Part shown: positions 16,749 through 25,721 of the stretch, in pieces
How positions within the stretch are numbered: position 1 is the stretch's first letter
Layout of the letters: every line of letters starts with the position of its first letter
Origin: Paenalicyclobacillus cellulosilyticus
GTDB lineage: Bacteria > Bacillota > Bacilli > Alicyclobacillales > Alicyclobacillaceae
Direction of reading: 5' to 3'
Assembly (NCBI RefSeq): GCF_014647315.1
Contig: NZ_BMOY01000008.1
Span: 1 to 64,000 of the forward strand
Length of the DNA stretch: 64,000 bases
Notes under the pieces: generated by a model
What the model saw: only the letters and a program-made list of their open reading frames with translations
The model's database searches: none
What the model was told of the DNA's origin: nothing
Made by a program: the position numbers and the translations under genes

Positions 16749-17831
16749 ATGCGAACCTGCACACGCTGGATGTGGTGTTGTCTCGGTGCGGCCGCTTTGA
16801 CCGGCTTGGCCGCCTGTGGTTCTCCCACCACCAATCGCGCGGCCAACACCTCCCTGCCACGCGCCGGAGCGGGAGCCGCCATGACCGCGCTCAACACGCG
16901 CAACCTGGTGGAAGTCGCGTCCGCTGCCTACCATCCGTCGGATCAGTCGGTGACATTGACCGTTCGGCTGCATGGAGGCCGGACGGGAGAAACCATCCTG
17001 GATGCGGGCGATCCCGCCGGTCTCGTCAACTATGCGACCGCGCAATTCCCGGACAAGCCGGTGCGCACCGTGCGCGTCTTGGGGCCCGCGAGCGTGGTCC
17101 AGCGGCTTGTGCCGGCCGCCGGCATGCGCATGCTCGTGCCCAGCGCGCCGCCGGCAGGAACGGCCGGAAATGCGATGACCGGGATGACCGGTTGGTGGAC
17201 ATCTGTCCCCGGCACCCTGACAAAACCTGTGACAGCGCCCCCAGCTGTGAAAACGCCCATCACGACACCATCGCCCGGTGCTGCGCCGGTACCGCCGGCC
17301 ACGCCGCCCGCCACGCCGGCGCCCTCGACCGTGCCGCCAACCGGACCGTCAGCCGCCTCGCCAGCGGCCCAAGGCGGCGGAATACCCATCCCTCCACCCG
17401 GCGTGCAGATAGACCCCAACATCAAGCCGCTGGCCGGGGTGAATGCACCACGCTGGGCCAAGACCGCCGCGGTACTGTCCGTGGCCCGCAGCAAGCTGGG
17501 GACACCGTATGTATGGGGACACAACGAGGACAGAGGCCAATTCGGGTTTGATTGCAGCAACTTCACCGAGTACGTGTACCACCACGCGCTCGGATACAAG
17601 TTCACCACGTCGAGCCGCGGACAAGCCAAGTACGTCGGGGTGTCGGTTCCGCGCAGCCAGATGAGCGCCGGCGATCTGCTGATTTTCGACCAGGGACGGC
17701 ATGTCGGCATTTACGTGGGAAACAACCAGATGATCCAAGAAGGCGGCGGCCTGGGCAAAGTAGGCTACCTGGACATTTCCCCCGGCCATTATTGGAGCCA
17801 ACACCTCACCGACGTGAAACGGATGTACTAA
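16749..17831 (+). CDS. NlpC/P60 cell-wall peptidase lipoprotein
   Basis: Secreted lipoprotein of 360 residues. The signal ends in LTGLAAC (lipid-modified Cys at about 23). A middle domain follows (residues 40-140), then a long Pro/Thr/Ala-rich linker (about 150-225) and a C-terminal NlpC/P60 domain with catalytic C269 (FDCSNF) and H318 (RHVGIY). It would cut peptidoglycan stem peptides (endopeptidase). The linker probably spans the wall. Start 16749 is chosen for GAGGGGATT upstream and the signal peptide. I looked for a c-di-AMP riboswitch, common before such genes, and found none. The 194 bp before it show no clear feature. Confidence 0.9.
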   Translation: MRTCTRWMWCCLGAAALTGLAACGSPTTNRAANTSLPRAGAGAAMTALNTRNLVEVASAAYHPSDQSVTLTVRLHGGRTGETILDAGDPAGLVNYATAQFPDKPVRTVRVLGPASVVQRLVPAAGMRMLVPSAPPAGTAGNAMTGMTGWWTSVPGTLTKPVTAPPAVKTPITTPSPGAAPVPPATPPATPAPSTVPPTGPSAASPAAQGGGIPIPPPGVQIDPNIKPLAGVNAPRWAKTAAVLSVARSKLGTPYVWGHNEDRGQFGFDCSNFTEYVYHHALGYKFTTSSRGQAKYVGVSVPRSQMSAGDLLIFDQGRHVGIYVGNNQMIQEGGGLGKVGYLDISPGHYWSQHLTDVKRMY

Positions 17832-17846
17832 AGGCCTGCCGACGGC

Positions 17847-17874
17847 AGCGCCGCCGCGGCTTCGCGGCGGCGCT
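17847..17874. terminator. strong hairpin between convergent nlpC and glmS
   Basis: Perfect 12-bp stem AGCGCCGCCGCG / CGCGGCGGCGCT with a 4-nt loop, between the nlpC stop (17831) and the glmS stop (17937). No U-tract is seen, but the position suits a bidirectional terminator. Confidence 0.5.
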
Positions 17875-17936
17875 CGCCCGAGGGCCCGGAATGAGCCCGG
17901 ACCAAAACGCGGTGTGAACCTGGAATCGCGGATGCG

Positions 17937-19766
17937 CTATTCCACCGTCACGCTCTTCGCCAGGTTGCGCGGCTTGTCGACGTCGTTGCCGCGCGCCACG
18001 GCGGCGTAGTACGCCAACAGTTGCAGCGGGATGACCGCCAGCACCGGTGCCAGCACAGGCAGGGTCTGCGGCAGGTAGATGACCTCATCCACGACCTGCG
18101 CCAAATCCTCATTGCCGACGAACGTCATCCCGAGCACAAACGCGTCGCGCGCCTTGACCTCCTTGATGTTGCTCATGGTCTTCTCGTACAGGTGCGGCTG
18201 CGTCGCCAGCGCGATCACCGGCACGCCCTCGGTAATGAGCGCGAGCGTCCCGTGTTTGAGCTCCCCGGCCGCGTACGCCTCCGCGTGGATATACGAGATC
18301 TCCTTCAACTTGAGCGCCCCTTCCAGCGCCACCGCATAGTCGAGGCCGCGCCCGATGAAGAACGTGTCGTGCGCATCCTTGTACCGCTCTGCGAACTGCG
18401 CCAACTGCGGCGCGGTGTCGAGCACCTGGTCCGCCAGCTGCGGCAGGTTGTCGAGCGCCTGCAACATCTCACGCGCCTTGTCCGCTGCCAGCGTCCCGCG
18501 CGCCAGTCCCAGGTGGATGGCGAGCAGGAGAAGCGCCACCAACTGGGTCGTGTACGCCTTCGTCGACGCCACCGCAATCTCCGGCCCCGCCCAGGTGATG
18601 ATGACGTCGTCCGCCTCCCGCGCCACCGAGCTGCCGACCACGTTGGTAATGGCGAGCACCCGGTACCCGCCTTCCTTCGCAGCGCGCAGCGCGGCCAGGG
18701 TGTCCGCCGTCTCCCCCGACTGGCTGATGACCACCATCAGCGTCCGCGGCGTGCGCAGCACGTCCCGGTACCGGTACTCGGACGCGATCTCGACGTCCAC
18801 CGGCACCCGCGCCAACTGCTCGATCCACACCTTCCCCACCAGCCCGGCGTGCCAGGAGGTGCCGCACGCCACAATGTGGATGCGGTCCATGTTTTCCGCG
18901 AAGCCGGCCGGCCAGCCGAGTTCCGCCAGCTCGACACCGTCCCGGCCCTCGGCGATGCGGCCGATGAGCGTGTCGCGGATGGCTTTGGGCTGTTCGTGGA
19001 TCTCCTTGAGCATAAAGTGCGGGTAGCCCCCGCGCTCCGCCGCCACCGGGTCCCACGTGACCTCAAGCACCTGCTTCGCCACCGGGCGGCCGTCGAGATG
19101 GAACACCTCGACGCCGGCGCGGCGCACCACCGCCATCTCCCCGTCGTCGAGCACGTACACCCGGCGCGTGTACGCAAGCACCGCCGGGATGTCGGAGGCG
19201 ACGAACTGCTCCCCCTCACCCAGCCCGATGACGAGCGGACTCGACTTGCGCACCGCCACCAAGGTCTCCGGGTCATCCGCCGCGATCACGACGAGCGCGT
19301 ACGCCCCGCGGATCCGGCTCGCCACTTTGCGCATGGTCGCGGCGAGATCGCCGTCGTACAGCTCTTCGATGAGATGAACCACCACCTCCGTGTCCGTCTC
19401 CGACCGGAAGCGGTGCCCGCGCGCGATGAGCTCCGCGCGCAGCGACAGGTAGTTCTCGATGATCCCGTTGTGCACCAGGGCGAACCGCCCGCTGCAGTCA
19501 AGGTGCGGGTGGGCGTTCTCGTCCGACGGCCGCCCGTGCGTCGCCCAGCGCGTATGGCCGATGCCGAGATGCGCCGGCGCCCCTGCCTCTCGCAACTTCT
19601 CCTCCAGGTTTTGCAGCCGCCCGACCGATTTGGTCACAAAGACCCGGCCGTCCCGCACCGTCGCGATGCCGGCCGAGTCGTATCCGCGATACTCCAGCTT
19701 CCGCAAGCCCTCCACGACGACCGGCTGGACGTCGCGCGGGCCGATGTAGCCGACGATGCCGCACAT
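17937..19766 (-). CDS. glmS: glutamine-fructose-6-phosphate aminotransferase (isomerizing)
   Basis: Makes glucosamine-6-phosphate from fructose-6-phosphate and glutamine, the first step to UDP-GlcNAc and peptidoglycan. It has 609 residues. The N-terminal class II amidotransferase domain starts MCGIVGYIG, with the Cys becoming the N-terminal nucleophile, and is followed by two SIS domains (SQSGETADT; AVASTKAYTTQ). The C-terminus NLAKSVTVE is the usual GlmS end. Start 19766 is set by the requirement for Met-Cys, with GGGGG upstream. It lies downstream of glmM, separated by a glmS ribozyme. Confidence 0.98.
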   Translation of the reverse strand: MCGIVGYIGPRDVQPVVVEGLRKLEYRGYDSAGIATVRDGRVFVTKSVGRLQNLEEKLREAGAPAHLGIGHTRWATHGRPSDENAHPHLDCSGRFALVHNGIIENYLSLRAELIARGHRFRSETDTEVVVHLIEELYDGDLAATMRKVASRIRGAYALVVIAADDPETLVAVRKSSPLVIGLGEGEQFVASDIPAVLAYTRRVYVLDDGEMAVVRRAGVEVFHLDGRPVAKQVLEVTWDPVAAERGGYPHFMLKEIHEQPKAIRDTLIGRIAEGRDGVELAELGWPAGFAENMDRIHIVACGTSWHAGLVGKVWIEQLARVPVDVEIASEYRYRDVLRTPRTLMVVISQSGETADTLAALRAAKEGGYRVLAITNVVGSSVAREADDVIITWAGPEIAVASTKAYTTQLVALLLLAIHLGLARGTLAADKAREMLQALDNLPQLADQVLDTAPQLAQFAERYKDAHDTFFIGRGLDYAVALEGALKLKEISYIHAEAYAAGELKHGTLALITEGVPVIALATQPHLYEKTMSNIKEVKARDAFVLGMTFVGNEDLAQVVDEVIYLPQTLPVLAPVLAVIPLQLLAYYAAVARGNDVDKPRNLAKSVTVE

Positions 19767-19789
19767 GCTGTCCAAACATCCCCCTCACC

Positions 19790-19936
19790 GATCTGCTCGC
19801 CCTTGTTCCCCCGGTCGCCCGAGGGGTTTCAGGCTTCGCTTGCGGCGCGATCGGCGCGCCGGGAGGCATCCGCCGAATGGTTCGCCAACCTCCTCCGCGT
19901 CAACTGGCCGGGCTCCGCCCGCCAGTCCAGGCGCTT
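19790..19936 (-). promoter_or_regulatory. glmS ribozyme (glucosamine-6-phosphate riboswitch)
   Basis: Minus-strand leader matches the glmS ribozyme core in order: AGCGCCTGGACT, then AGTTGACG, GGAGGTTGGCGAA, TTCGGCGGATGCCTCCC and a 3' part ending GAGCAGATCGG. By family knowledge self-cleavage occurs between A(19935) and G(19934) when glucosamine-6-phosphate binds, destabilising the glmS mRNA. The 3' helices (P3-P4) run to about 19790, close to the glmS start. Confidence 0.92.
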
Positions 19937-20064
19937 CCCGTGTTCCGGCGTGCGAGATTCGCCGAACACGTCATGCTCGTCTGCGGTTTCTCCTCTCCCT
20001 CCGCATCGCCTGCGGCGCGGCTCCCTCCGCGGCGCCACCCCCTTTCCCCGCGTTTGTGGCCGTC

Positions 20065-21405
20065 TTAGGCTCCCAACTCCTCGCGGATGACCTTGACCAA
20101 CTCGGTCACCGTCTCCTGCAACTCCCGCTCGTCCGGGCCTTCCACCATCACGCGCACCAAGGGCTCGGTGCCCGACTCGCGCACGAACACCCGGCCCCAC
20201 CCGTCGAGGCGCGCCTCCGCGCGCCGCAACGCCTCTTGGATGCGCGGGTTCGTCTTCCACGCGCCCTTGTCGGTGACGCGGACGTTTTCCAGGATCTGCG
20301 GATACCGTGTCATCACCGTCCGCAGCTCGGCGAGCGGCTTGCCGCTCTCCACCACCGTATCCACCAGCTGCAGCGCGGTCAGCATGCCGTCCCCGGTGGT
20401 CGTGTGGCGGAGGAAAATGATGTGGCCCGACTGCTCCCCGCCCAGGACGTGGTTGCCTTTGCGCATCGCCTCCATGACGTACCGGTCGCCGACCGCTGTG
20501 CGCTCCACCCGGATGCCCAAATCCTCCATCGCCTTGATGAAGCCGAGGTTGCTCATCACCGTGGCCACGATGGTGTTGTTCGCCAACTCCCCGCGCTCAT
20601 AGAGGGCACGGCCGCAGATGGCCATGATGAAATCGCCGTCCACCACCTGGCCGGTGGCATCGACCGCAATGACGCGGTCCGCGTCGCCGTCAAAGGCGAG
20701 GCCGAGATCGGCCCCTTCGGCCAAGACCGCGCGCTGCACCACATGGGGATGGGTTGATCCGCAGCCGACGTTGATGTTCACCCCGTCCGGCTGGTTGTTC
20801 AACACCGTCACCCGCGCCCCCAGTTTGCGGAACAGCTCCGGCGCGATATGCGACGCCGATCCGTTGGCGCAATCGAGGACGATGTGCAACCCGTCAAACC
20901 GGTGGCGCACCGAGCCGAGCAAGAAGCGCTCGTACGCCACCACCGCCGGCTCTTCGTACAGCCGTCCCACCGCCGGGCCCACCGGCCGCGGCAGGCGGTC
21001 TTCCGTGTCACGGAGGACCCGTTCAATCTCGTCCTCCACGTCGTCGAGCAGCTTGAACCCGTCGCCGCCGAAGAACTTGATCCCGTTGTCCTCCACCGGG
21101 TTGTGCGAGGCGCTGATCATCACGCCCGCGTCGGCGTGCAGGTGCCGCGTCAAGTACGCGACGCCCGGCGTGCTGATGACGCCGAGGCGCAACACGTCCA
21201 CCCCCATCGACAGCACGCCGCTGATGAGTGCGCACTCCAGCATATCGCCGGAGATGCGGGTGTCGCGCCCGACCACGAAGCGTGCGCCGGACCCGCGCTG
21301 GCTGAGGACGTACGCGCCGGCGCGCCCCAGCCGGAATGCCAATTCGGGGGTCAGGTCGCGGTTGGCCACGCCCCGCACCCCGTCAGTGCCAAACAAACGT
21401 GCCAA
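20065..21405 (-). CDS. glmM: phosphoglucosamine mutase
   Basis: Converts glucosamine-6-phosphate to glucosamine-1-phosphate for UDP-GlcNAc synthesis. It has 446 residues. The phospho-serine loop is ISASHNP (S100), the metal site is FDGDADR (about 240) and the C-terminal phosphate loop is VRESGTEPLVRVM. Start is TTG 21405 with AAGGAG 8-9 bases upstream and the family N-terminus ARLFGTDGVRGVAN; the open frame upstream is not conserved. It is in the cdaA-cdaR-glmM-glmS run, 82 bp after cdaR. CdaA-CdaR-GlmM form a complex in bacilli. Confidence 0.98.
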   Translation of the reverse strand: MARLFGTDGVRGVANRDLTPELAFRLGRAGAYVLSQRGSGARFVVGRDTRISGDMLECALISGVLSMGVDVLRLGVISTPGVAYLTRHLHADAGVMISASHNPVEDNGIKFFGGDGFKLLDDVEDEIERVLRDTEDRLPRPVGPAVGRLYEEPAVVAYERFLLGSVRHRFDGLHIVLDCANGSASHIAPELFRKLGARVTVLNNQPDGVNINVGCGSTHPHVVQRAVLAEGADLGLAFDGDADRVIAVDATGQVVDGDFIMAICGRALYERGELANNTIVATVMSNLGFIKAMEDLGIRVERTAVGDRYVMEAMRKGNHVLGGEQSGHIIFLRHTTTGDGMLTALQLVDTVVESGKPLAELRTVMTRYPQILENVRVTDKGAWKTNPRIQEALRRAEARLDGWGRVFVRESGTEPLVRVMVEGPDERELQETVTELVKVIREELGA

Positions 21406-21487
21406 ACCCCTCGCTCCTTCCCTTCTCCAGTCACATGCACACGAGCCCGCGTCACACACACGGCCGCACACGGCCGCCTACGACCGT

Positions 21488-22285
21488 CTACGGAGCCGCC
21501 TGCGCTGCCGCGAGCGGCGGTGCGGACGGTTGCTGCGGTACCCCCTGCGCCGGCGTTGATGGCGATGAAGCCGCCCCAGGAGCCACTCCGGGCATCGGTG
21601 CGCCGGTCCCCGTCCCTGCCGCCGGCACAATCGGCACCGTCACGATCACGTCCGGCGGACTCACATCGACCCCCGCCACCGGGGTCCCGCGGGCGTCGAC
21701 GGGTACCAGCGTCACCAGCCGCGTGACGTCCGCACTCGCCCCGGTCACCGCAATCTCGGCGTCCACTTCCGCCACCGCCGAAATGGCGCTGCGCGTCCCG
21801 CTCAACCGCGCCACCATGGTGTCGGCCTTCGGATACCCGGCGACGTAACCCGCGGCGGGTTGGCCGACGACCCGAAAGCGGACAGGCCGTTCGGCCATGA
21901 CGCGGCGTTCAATCCGGACCTCCACCTCGGCGGGTTGAATGGTGTACGTCACCGGCGGCATGTTGACGGCGGCCAGGCGCACCCGGTGCGTCCCGGGAGG
22001 GAGTCCGCGCGCATTCGCGACCACCGCGACACCCAACATCTGCGCCGGGAAGGACGGTTCGTTGGCGATGTCGCCGCTGACGACGACCACCGCGCTCGGC
22101 GGGCTGACGTGCGTCACCACCATGTCCGATTCCACTTCGACGCGGATAGGGAACGGAAACTTCTCCGAAACGCCGCTTGCGCCGCGCAGGCTGTCGCCAT
22201 TGACCGCGAGCCAGAGCATACACGCCAAAACCAACGCCAACACGCGCAGGAACGTGTCGTTGTGGAGGAGCCGGTCCATCATCAT
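21488..22285 (-). CDS. cdaR: CdaR (YbbR), c-di-AMP synthase regulator
   Basis: Membrane-anchored regulator of CdaA with 265 residues. One N-terminal transmembrane helix (FLRVLALVLACMLWLAV) is followed by extracellular YbbR repeats, each with the pattern seen in SDMVVTHVSPPSAVVVVSG and related strands. The C-terminal 40 residues are Pro/Ala-rich. Bacillus CdaR has more repeats, so this one is short (about two to three repeats). The ATG overlaps the cdaA stop by 4 bp, so the two are coupled. Three consecutive ATG codons at the start make the exact one uncertain. Confidence 0.93.
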   Translation of the reverse strand: MMMDRLLHNDTFLRVLALVLACMLWLAVNGDSLRGASGVSEKFPFPIRVEVESDMVVTHVSPPSAVVVVSGDIANEPSFPAQMLGVAVVANARGLPPGTHRVRLAAVNMPPVTYTIQPAEVEVRIERRVMAERPVRFRVVGQPAAGYVAGYPKADTMVARLSGTRSAISAVAEVDAEIAVTGASADVTRLVTLVPVDARGTPVAGVDVSPPDVIVTVPIVPAAGTGTGAPMPGVAPGAASSPSTPAQGVPQQPSAPPLAAAQAAP

Positions 22286-23100
22286 GACTCCGCCTTTCGG
22301 CCGAACAGGTGCAGGCGCCCCGGGTGTTTGGGCAGAAGCAAGTTCTGCAACAGTTCCATCAACGCGCTCTCCGTCAGGTCACGGGTGATGACCCCGTCGA
22401 CCGCGAGCGACACCTGGCCTGTTTCCTCCGACACCACCACCGCCACGCTGTCCGACGCTTCCGTCACCCCCAGCGCAGCCCGGTGGCGCGTGCCCAAATC
22501 CCGGTCCAGCTCGCGGTTGTCCGTCAGAGGCAAAAAACAGCCCGCCGCCACAATCCTTTGCCCGCGGATGATGACTGCGCCGTCGTGCAGCGGCGTGTTC
22601 GGGACGAACGTGTTGATGAGCAACTCCGAGGTCACCAGACCCTCGATGGGTGTTCCGGTCTCGATGTATTCGGACAGCCCCGTCTCGCGTTCCACCACGA
22701 TGAGGGCCCCAATCTTGTTCTTCGCCAACACCTGCGCCGCCTTGGTCACCTCGGTGATCATCTGTTGGATCTGCGCGTCTTCGCTGGGACCGAACGAAAA
22801 AGAAAAAAAGCCGCCCCGCCCCAGTTGCTCAAGGGCTCTGCGCAGCTCCGGCTGAAACACCACCGGGATGGCGAACAGGCCGACGGTGATGATCTTGTTT
22901 AACAGCCAGTTGAGCGCCGCCAGGTGGAGGGCGCTGCTCACCGCGGTCGCGACGAGGATCACGAGCACCCCTTTGAGCAACTGGACAGCGCGCGTCCCGC
23001 GGATGAGCAGGAGCAACCGATACAAAACGAAGCTGACGATGAGGATGTCCATCGCGTCCAGCACCGTGAACTTGCCCAGAACAGACAGCCAGTTGCCCAT
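22282..23100 (-). CDS. cdaA: diadenylate cyclase CdaA (DisA_N domain)
   Basis: Synthesises cyclic di-AMP from two ATP at the membrane. It has 272 residues. Three N-terminal membrane segments occupy about residues 12-85, then a DAC domain carries the catalytic DGA motif (173-175, HDGAVIIRG) and RHR motif (205-207, TRHRAALG). Start 23100 is chosen because MGNWLSVLGKF matches the usual short N-terminus; the upstream open frame is not conserved. It is the first gene of cdaA-cdaR-glmM-glmS, linking c-di-AMP to amino-sugar supply. Confidence 0.97.
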   Translation of the reverse strand: MGNWLSVLGKFTVLDAMDILIVSFVLYRLLLLIRGTRAVQLLKGVLVILVATAVSSALHLAALNWLLNKIITVGLFAIPVVFQPELRRALEQLGRGGFFSFSFGPSEDAQIQQMITEVTKAAQVLAKNKIGALIVVERETGLSEYIETGTPIEGLVTSELLINTFVPNTPLHDGAVIIRGQRIVAAGCFLPLTDNRELDRDLGTRHRAALGVTEASDSVAVVVSEETGQVSLAVDGVITRDLTESALMELLQNLLLPKHPGRLHLFGRKAES

Positions 23101-23224
23101 GCTCCGCCACCCACAGCCCGGTTGCTCGTGTCTTCTCCCATTTTTCCCTACCGGCCTTCGTCCGTCAAGGGGCGAAACCGCAAGGAAACCAAACCACGCG
23201 CTCGGTGCCGTGCGGCAACATCCC

Positions 23225-23896
23225 TCACCTCGCCCGCCGCCGCGCCGCCAGGCGATCCCTGCTGACCGCCCGGCGATAGACCCGCAGGAACGCTTGCGCG
23301 ATGAGTTCATGGCCGTGATCGTTCGGATGAATCGGATTCCGGAAAAACCGAAAGTCCTGCAGGATGCCGCGGCGAAAGCCGTGGATCAACTCCCCCTCGC
23401 GGCGATGAAACAACTTGCCGAGATCCGCCACCCAAACCTGTTCCCGCGCCGCGACCTGGCGGATGGTCTGGTTGAGCAACTCGGTGCACGCCTCGGCCAA
23501 GCCGGAGTGCGGAAACGGGTTGTACAACGTCCCCACGACCACCACCGCGGCGGGCCGCTTGACCCTTTGTACAATCTTGGTCAGGTGGTCGCGGTAGCGG
23601 TCGGCGATCTTCAGCATGCGCCCCATGTTTCCGTCCCACAGCCACGGCGCGGCGCGCAGCATGTCGTTGCCGCCGACGAGCACCGTGACCAGCCGCGCTT
23701 CGTCCCACAGGCACTCGGGCACGCGGGAAAGGGATGCCCAAAGCTGCTTCGACGTCCACCCGGGTTTGGCCTGCAAGAGGACGTGGACAGGCTGCTGGCG
23801 CAGCAACGCACGGCGGATCAGCGAGACAAAGCTCCGCTCCGGAGAGCTTGCGCTGTAGCCGTACGTGATGGAATCGCCAAGGGCCGCATAGATCAC
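23225..23896 (-). CDS. SGNH/GDSL-family hydrolase
   Basis: Esterase/lipase-type hydrolase of 223 residues. Block I is ALGDSITYG near the N-terminus with the nucleophile Ser, block III is VGGNDML and the C-terminal catalytic pair is NPIHPNDHGH. Without a signal peptide it is probably cytoplasmic. The substrate is unknown and could be a lipid, acylated sugar or peptidoglycan acetyl group. The start is GTG 23896 with GAGGAGGGG upstream. It lies 124 bp upstream of cdaA on the same strand and may share its transcript. Confidence 0.87.
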   Translation of the reverse strand: MIYAALGDSITYGYSASSPERSFVSLIRRALLRQQPVHVLLQAKPGWTSKQLWASLSRVPECLWDEARLVTVLVGGNDMLRAAPWLWDGNMGRMLKIADRYRDHLTKIVQRVKRPAAVVVVGTLYNPFPHSGLAEACTELLNQTIRQVAAREQVWVADLGKLFHRREGELIHGFRRGILQDFRFFRNPIHPNDHGHELIAQAFLRVYRRAVSRDRLAARRRAR

Positions 23897-23928
23897 GCCG
23901 GATCCCCTCCTCGCGCGGCGCGGCCCCG

Positions 23929-23958
23929 CTTGGCCGGCTCGGCTCCCCGCCGGCCAAG
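23929..23958. other. 10-bp perfect hairpin in the SpoIIM-GDSL gap
   Basis: CTTGGCCGGC (23929-23938) pairs with GCCGGCCAAG (23949-23958), just upstream of the GDSL ribosome binding site and downstream of the SpoIIM-like stop (24052). It may end transcription from the SpoIIM-like gene, or shape the GDSL/cdaA leader. No U-tract is seen. Confidence 0.4.
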
Positions 23959-24051
23959 GGGGAACCGTATGCGCCATGCCGGGCCGCGCTCTTTATCTGC
24001 ATACTGCAGACTATTGCGCGATCGCCGCGCGGGTGCAGGGGAATGCACCAT

Positions 24052-24813
24052 TCACACGGACAAGAAGTGATGGATCAACCAGGGCGTGACGACCGCCTCC
24101 ACCACGGCGGCCGCGGCGAGGGCGAGCGTGATGGCGGCCATCCAGTATGACAGCGGCGGCGAAATGACGAAATACCGCTCGCGCCAACGCGGCCACGCGC
24201 CGCGCCCGGAGAACACGTCCGAAAACCCGCGCGAAGAAGGGGCGACAGGTCCCCAACCTGCCTCAGCCAGCCGGCGCAGCCAACGGGCGGACCCGCGAAG
24301 GGCGTCGGCGCTGGCCGCCGTCACCTGGTAACCGACAAACAGCCCCAGACCACCGGCACACGTGACAGCCGCCATTTCGAGCCATCCGTGCGGCAAAAGC
24401 GCGAAGACCGCCACCTTCCACCAGGGGACGTGCAAACGTGCCGCAACCTCGGCGTTCACCACACCCATGAGCAGCCCGTTGACCCACATGCGCCAGGCGG
24501 GGAAGATCCCGAACCCGACGCCGAAGACGACCAACGAGACGCTGGTGATCCAATTGTTGAGGAACAACACCCAGATCACGGCGACTGGGTTTTGCCGGTG
24601 CAGTGTGCTGCCAAGTTGTTGGATATGGCGCACGAGCGGCTCCAGGCTGGGCAAGAAGTGCTGCGGCCAGGCGAGGCCGGCCGCGTAGCCTGCGAGCAGC
24701 AACCCGGCGGCAACGCCCCAAAACCAGCGCATTTGGATGTACGGTTGCTTCGGACCCGGAACCCCGGCATGCGACACGACCAACCCCCCCTTTCCCTGCC
24801 ATTCCTGGTCCAT
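24052..24813 (-). CDS. stage II sporulation protein M family membrane protein (DUF95)
   Basis: Integral membrane protein of 253 residues. It has an N-terminal helix (FWGVAAGLLLAGYAAGLAW), a FLNNW segment followed by SLVVFGVGFGIFPAWRMW and NGLLMG, and two more helices including the C-terminal AITLALAAAAVVEAVVTPWL. The NN..G..NG pattern is the DUF95/SpoIIM signature (SpoIIM acts with SpoIID/P in engulfment). Whether this is SpoIIM itself or a paralogue cannot be told. ATG 24813 follows a weak GGGG site. It is divergent from pdaB. Confidence 0.75.
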   Translation of the reverse strand: MDQEWQGKGGLVVSHAGVPGPKQPYIQMRWFWGVAAGLLLAGYAAGLAWPQHFLPSLEPLVRHIQQLGSTLHRQNPVAVIWVLFLNNWITSVSLVVFGVGFGIFPAWRMWVNGLLMGVVNAEVAARLHVPWWKVAVFALLPHGWLEMAAVTCAGGLGLFVGYQVTAASADALRGSARWLRRLAEAGWGPVAPSSRGFSDVFSGRGAWPRWRERYFVISPPLSYWMAAITLALAAAAVVEAVVTPWLIHHFLSV

Positions 24814-24859
24814 GGCATGCCCCGTCCGCGACGTATCCCGCCACGTCCGGTTGGGCGTT

Positions 24860-24888
24860 GTATAGGTCTTGTCCTTGGCGCATACACT
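24860..24888 (+). promoter_or_regulatory. sigma-E-like sporulation promoter for pdaB
   Basis: CATACACT (24881-24888) fits the sigma-E -10 consensus CATACANT. GTATAGG (24860-24866), 14 bp upstream, is a partial match to its -35. It lies 22 bp before the pdaB start, a fitting control for a spore cortex enzyme. Confidence 0.5.
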
Positions 24889-24910
24889 CTGTGCCGAGGG
24901 GGTTGCCAAG

Positions 24911-25645
24911 ATGAAGGATGGGAAAAAGATTGTGACACTCACCGCCATCGTCGCCCTGTTCATGGCCGTCTTATTCACCGCATCGGGCGAATGGCGGGCG
25001 TTTGCAGCCGAAGACAAGCCGGCAGCCATCTACAAGGTGGACACCGACCAAAAAGTGGTCGCCCTCACGTTTGATATCTCCTGGGGCAACAAGGTGCCGG
25101 AACCGGTCCTCGATGTGTTGCAAAAGGAAAACGTGAAAAAGGCCACGTTCTTCCTGAGCGGTCCTTGGACGCTCCGGCACGCCGAGATTGCCCAGCGCAT
25201 CCGGGACATGGGATTCGAGATTGGCAGCCATGGCCATCTCCACAAGGACTACTCCAACTACCCGGACAGCTGGATCCGTTCCCAGGTGGCTGAAGCGGAA
25301 AAAGCCATCCACCAAGTGACCGGTGTGCGCACGCGCCTCATCCGGACGCCCAACGGAGACCTCAATCCGCGCGTCATCCGTTGCTTGCACAGCATGGGCT
25401 ACACCGTCATCCAGTGGCACACGGATTCACTCGACTGGAAGAACCCCGGGGTGGACCAGATTGTCCAGCGCGTCCTGACCCGGGTTGTTCCGGGCGATAT
25501 CATCCTCATGCACGCCAGCGACTCTTCGAAGCAGATTGTCGCTGCCCTGCCCCGCATCATCCACGGCTTGCGCGCCAAAGGATACCAATTCGCCACCGTG
25601 TCGGAACTGTTGACATTGGCGCGCGTCGAGACGAAGGTGGAGTGA
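24911..25645 (+). CDS. pdaB: PdaB-like polysaccharide deacetylase (sporulation)
   Basis: NodB-fold deacetylase of 244 residues with an N-terminal membrane/signal segment (VTLTAIVALFMAVLFTASG). Motif 1 is ALTFDISWGN, the variant typical of PdaB/YbaN, and motif 2 is SHGHLH. Motif 3 is IRTPNGDLN, and DIILMHASD is near the end. PdaB is needed for late spore stages in B. subtilis. Start 24911 is chosen for GAGGGGG upstream and a normal signal length. It sits next to kbaA as in B. subtilis, with a sigma-E-like promoter in front. Confidence 0.93.
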   Translation: MKDGKKIVTLTAIVALFMAVLFTASGEWRAFAAEDKPAAIYKVDTDQKVVALTFDISWGNKVPEPVLDVLQKENVKKATFFLSGPWTLRHAEIAQRIRDMGFEIGSHGHLHKDYSNYPDSWIRSQVAEAEKAIHQVTGVRTRLIRTPNGDLNPRVIRCLHSMGYTVIQWHTDSLDWKNPGVDQIVQRVLTRVVPGDIILMHASDSSKQIVAALPRIIHGLRAKGYQFATVSELLTLARVETKVE

Positions 25646-25721
25646 CGGCGGTCGCCCGACCGTCGTCGCCTGACCGCGGACGCCCCGCCGCTCTGCGCCT
25701 CCGGGCTCCGCGGTGTCCGCC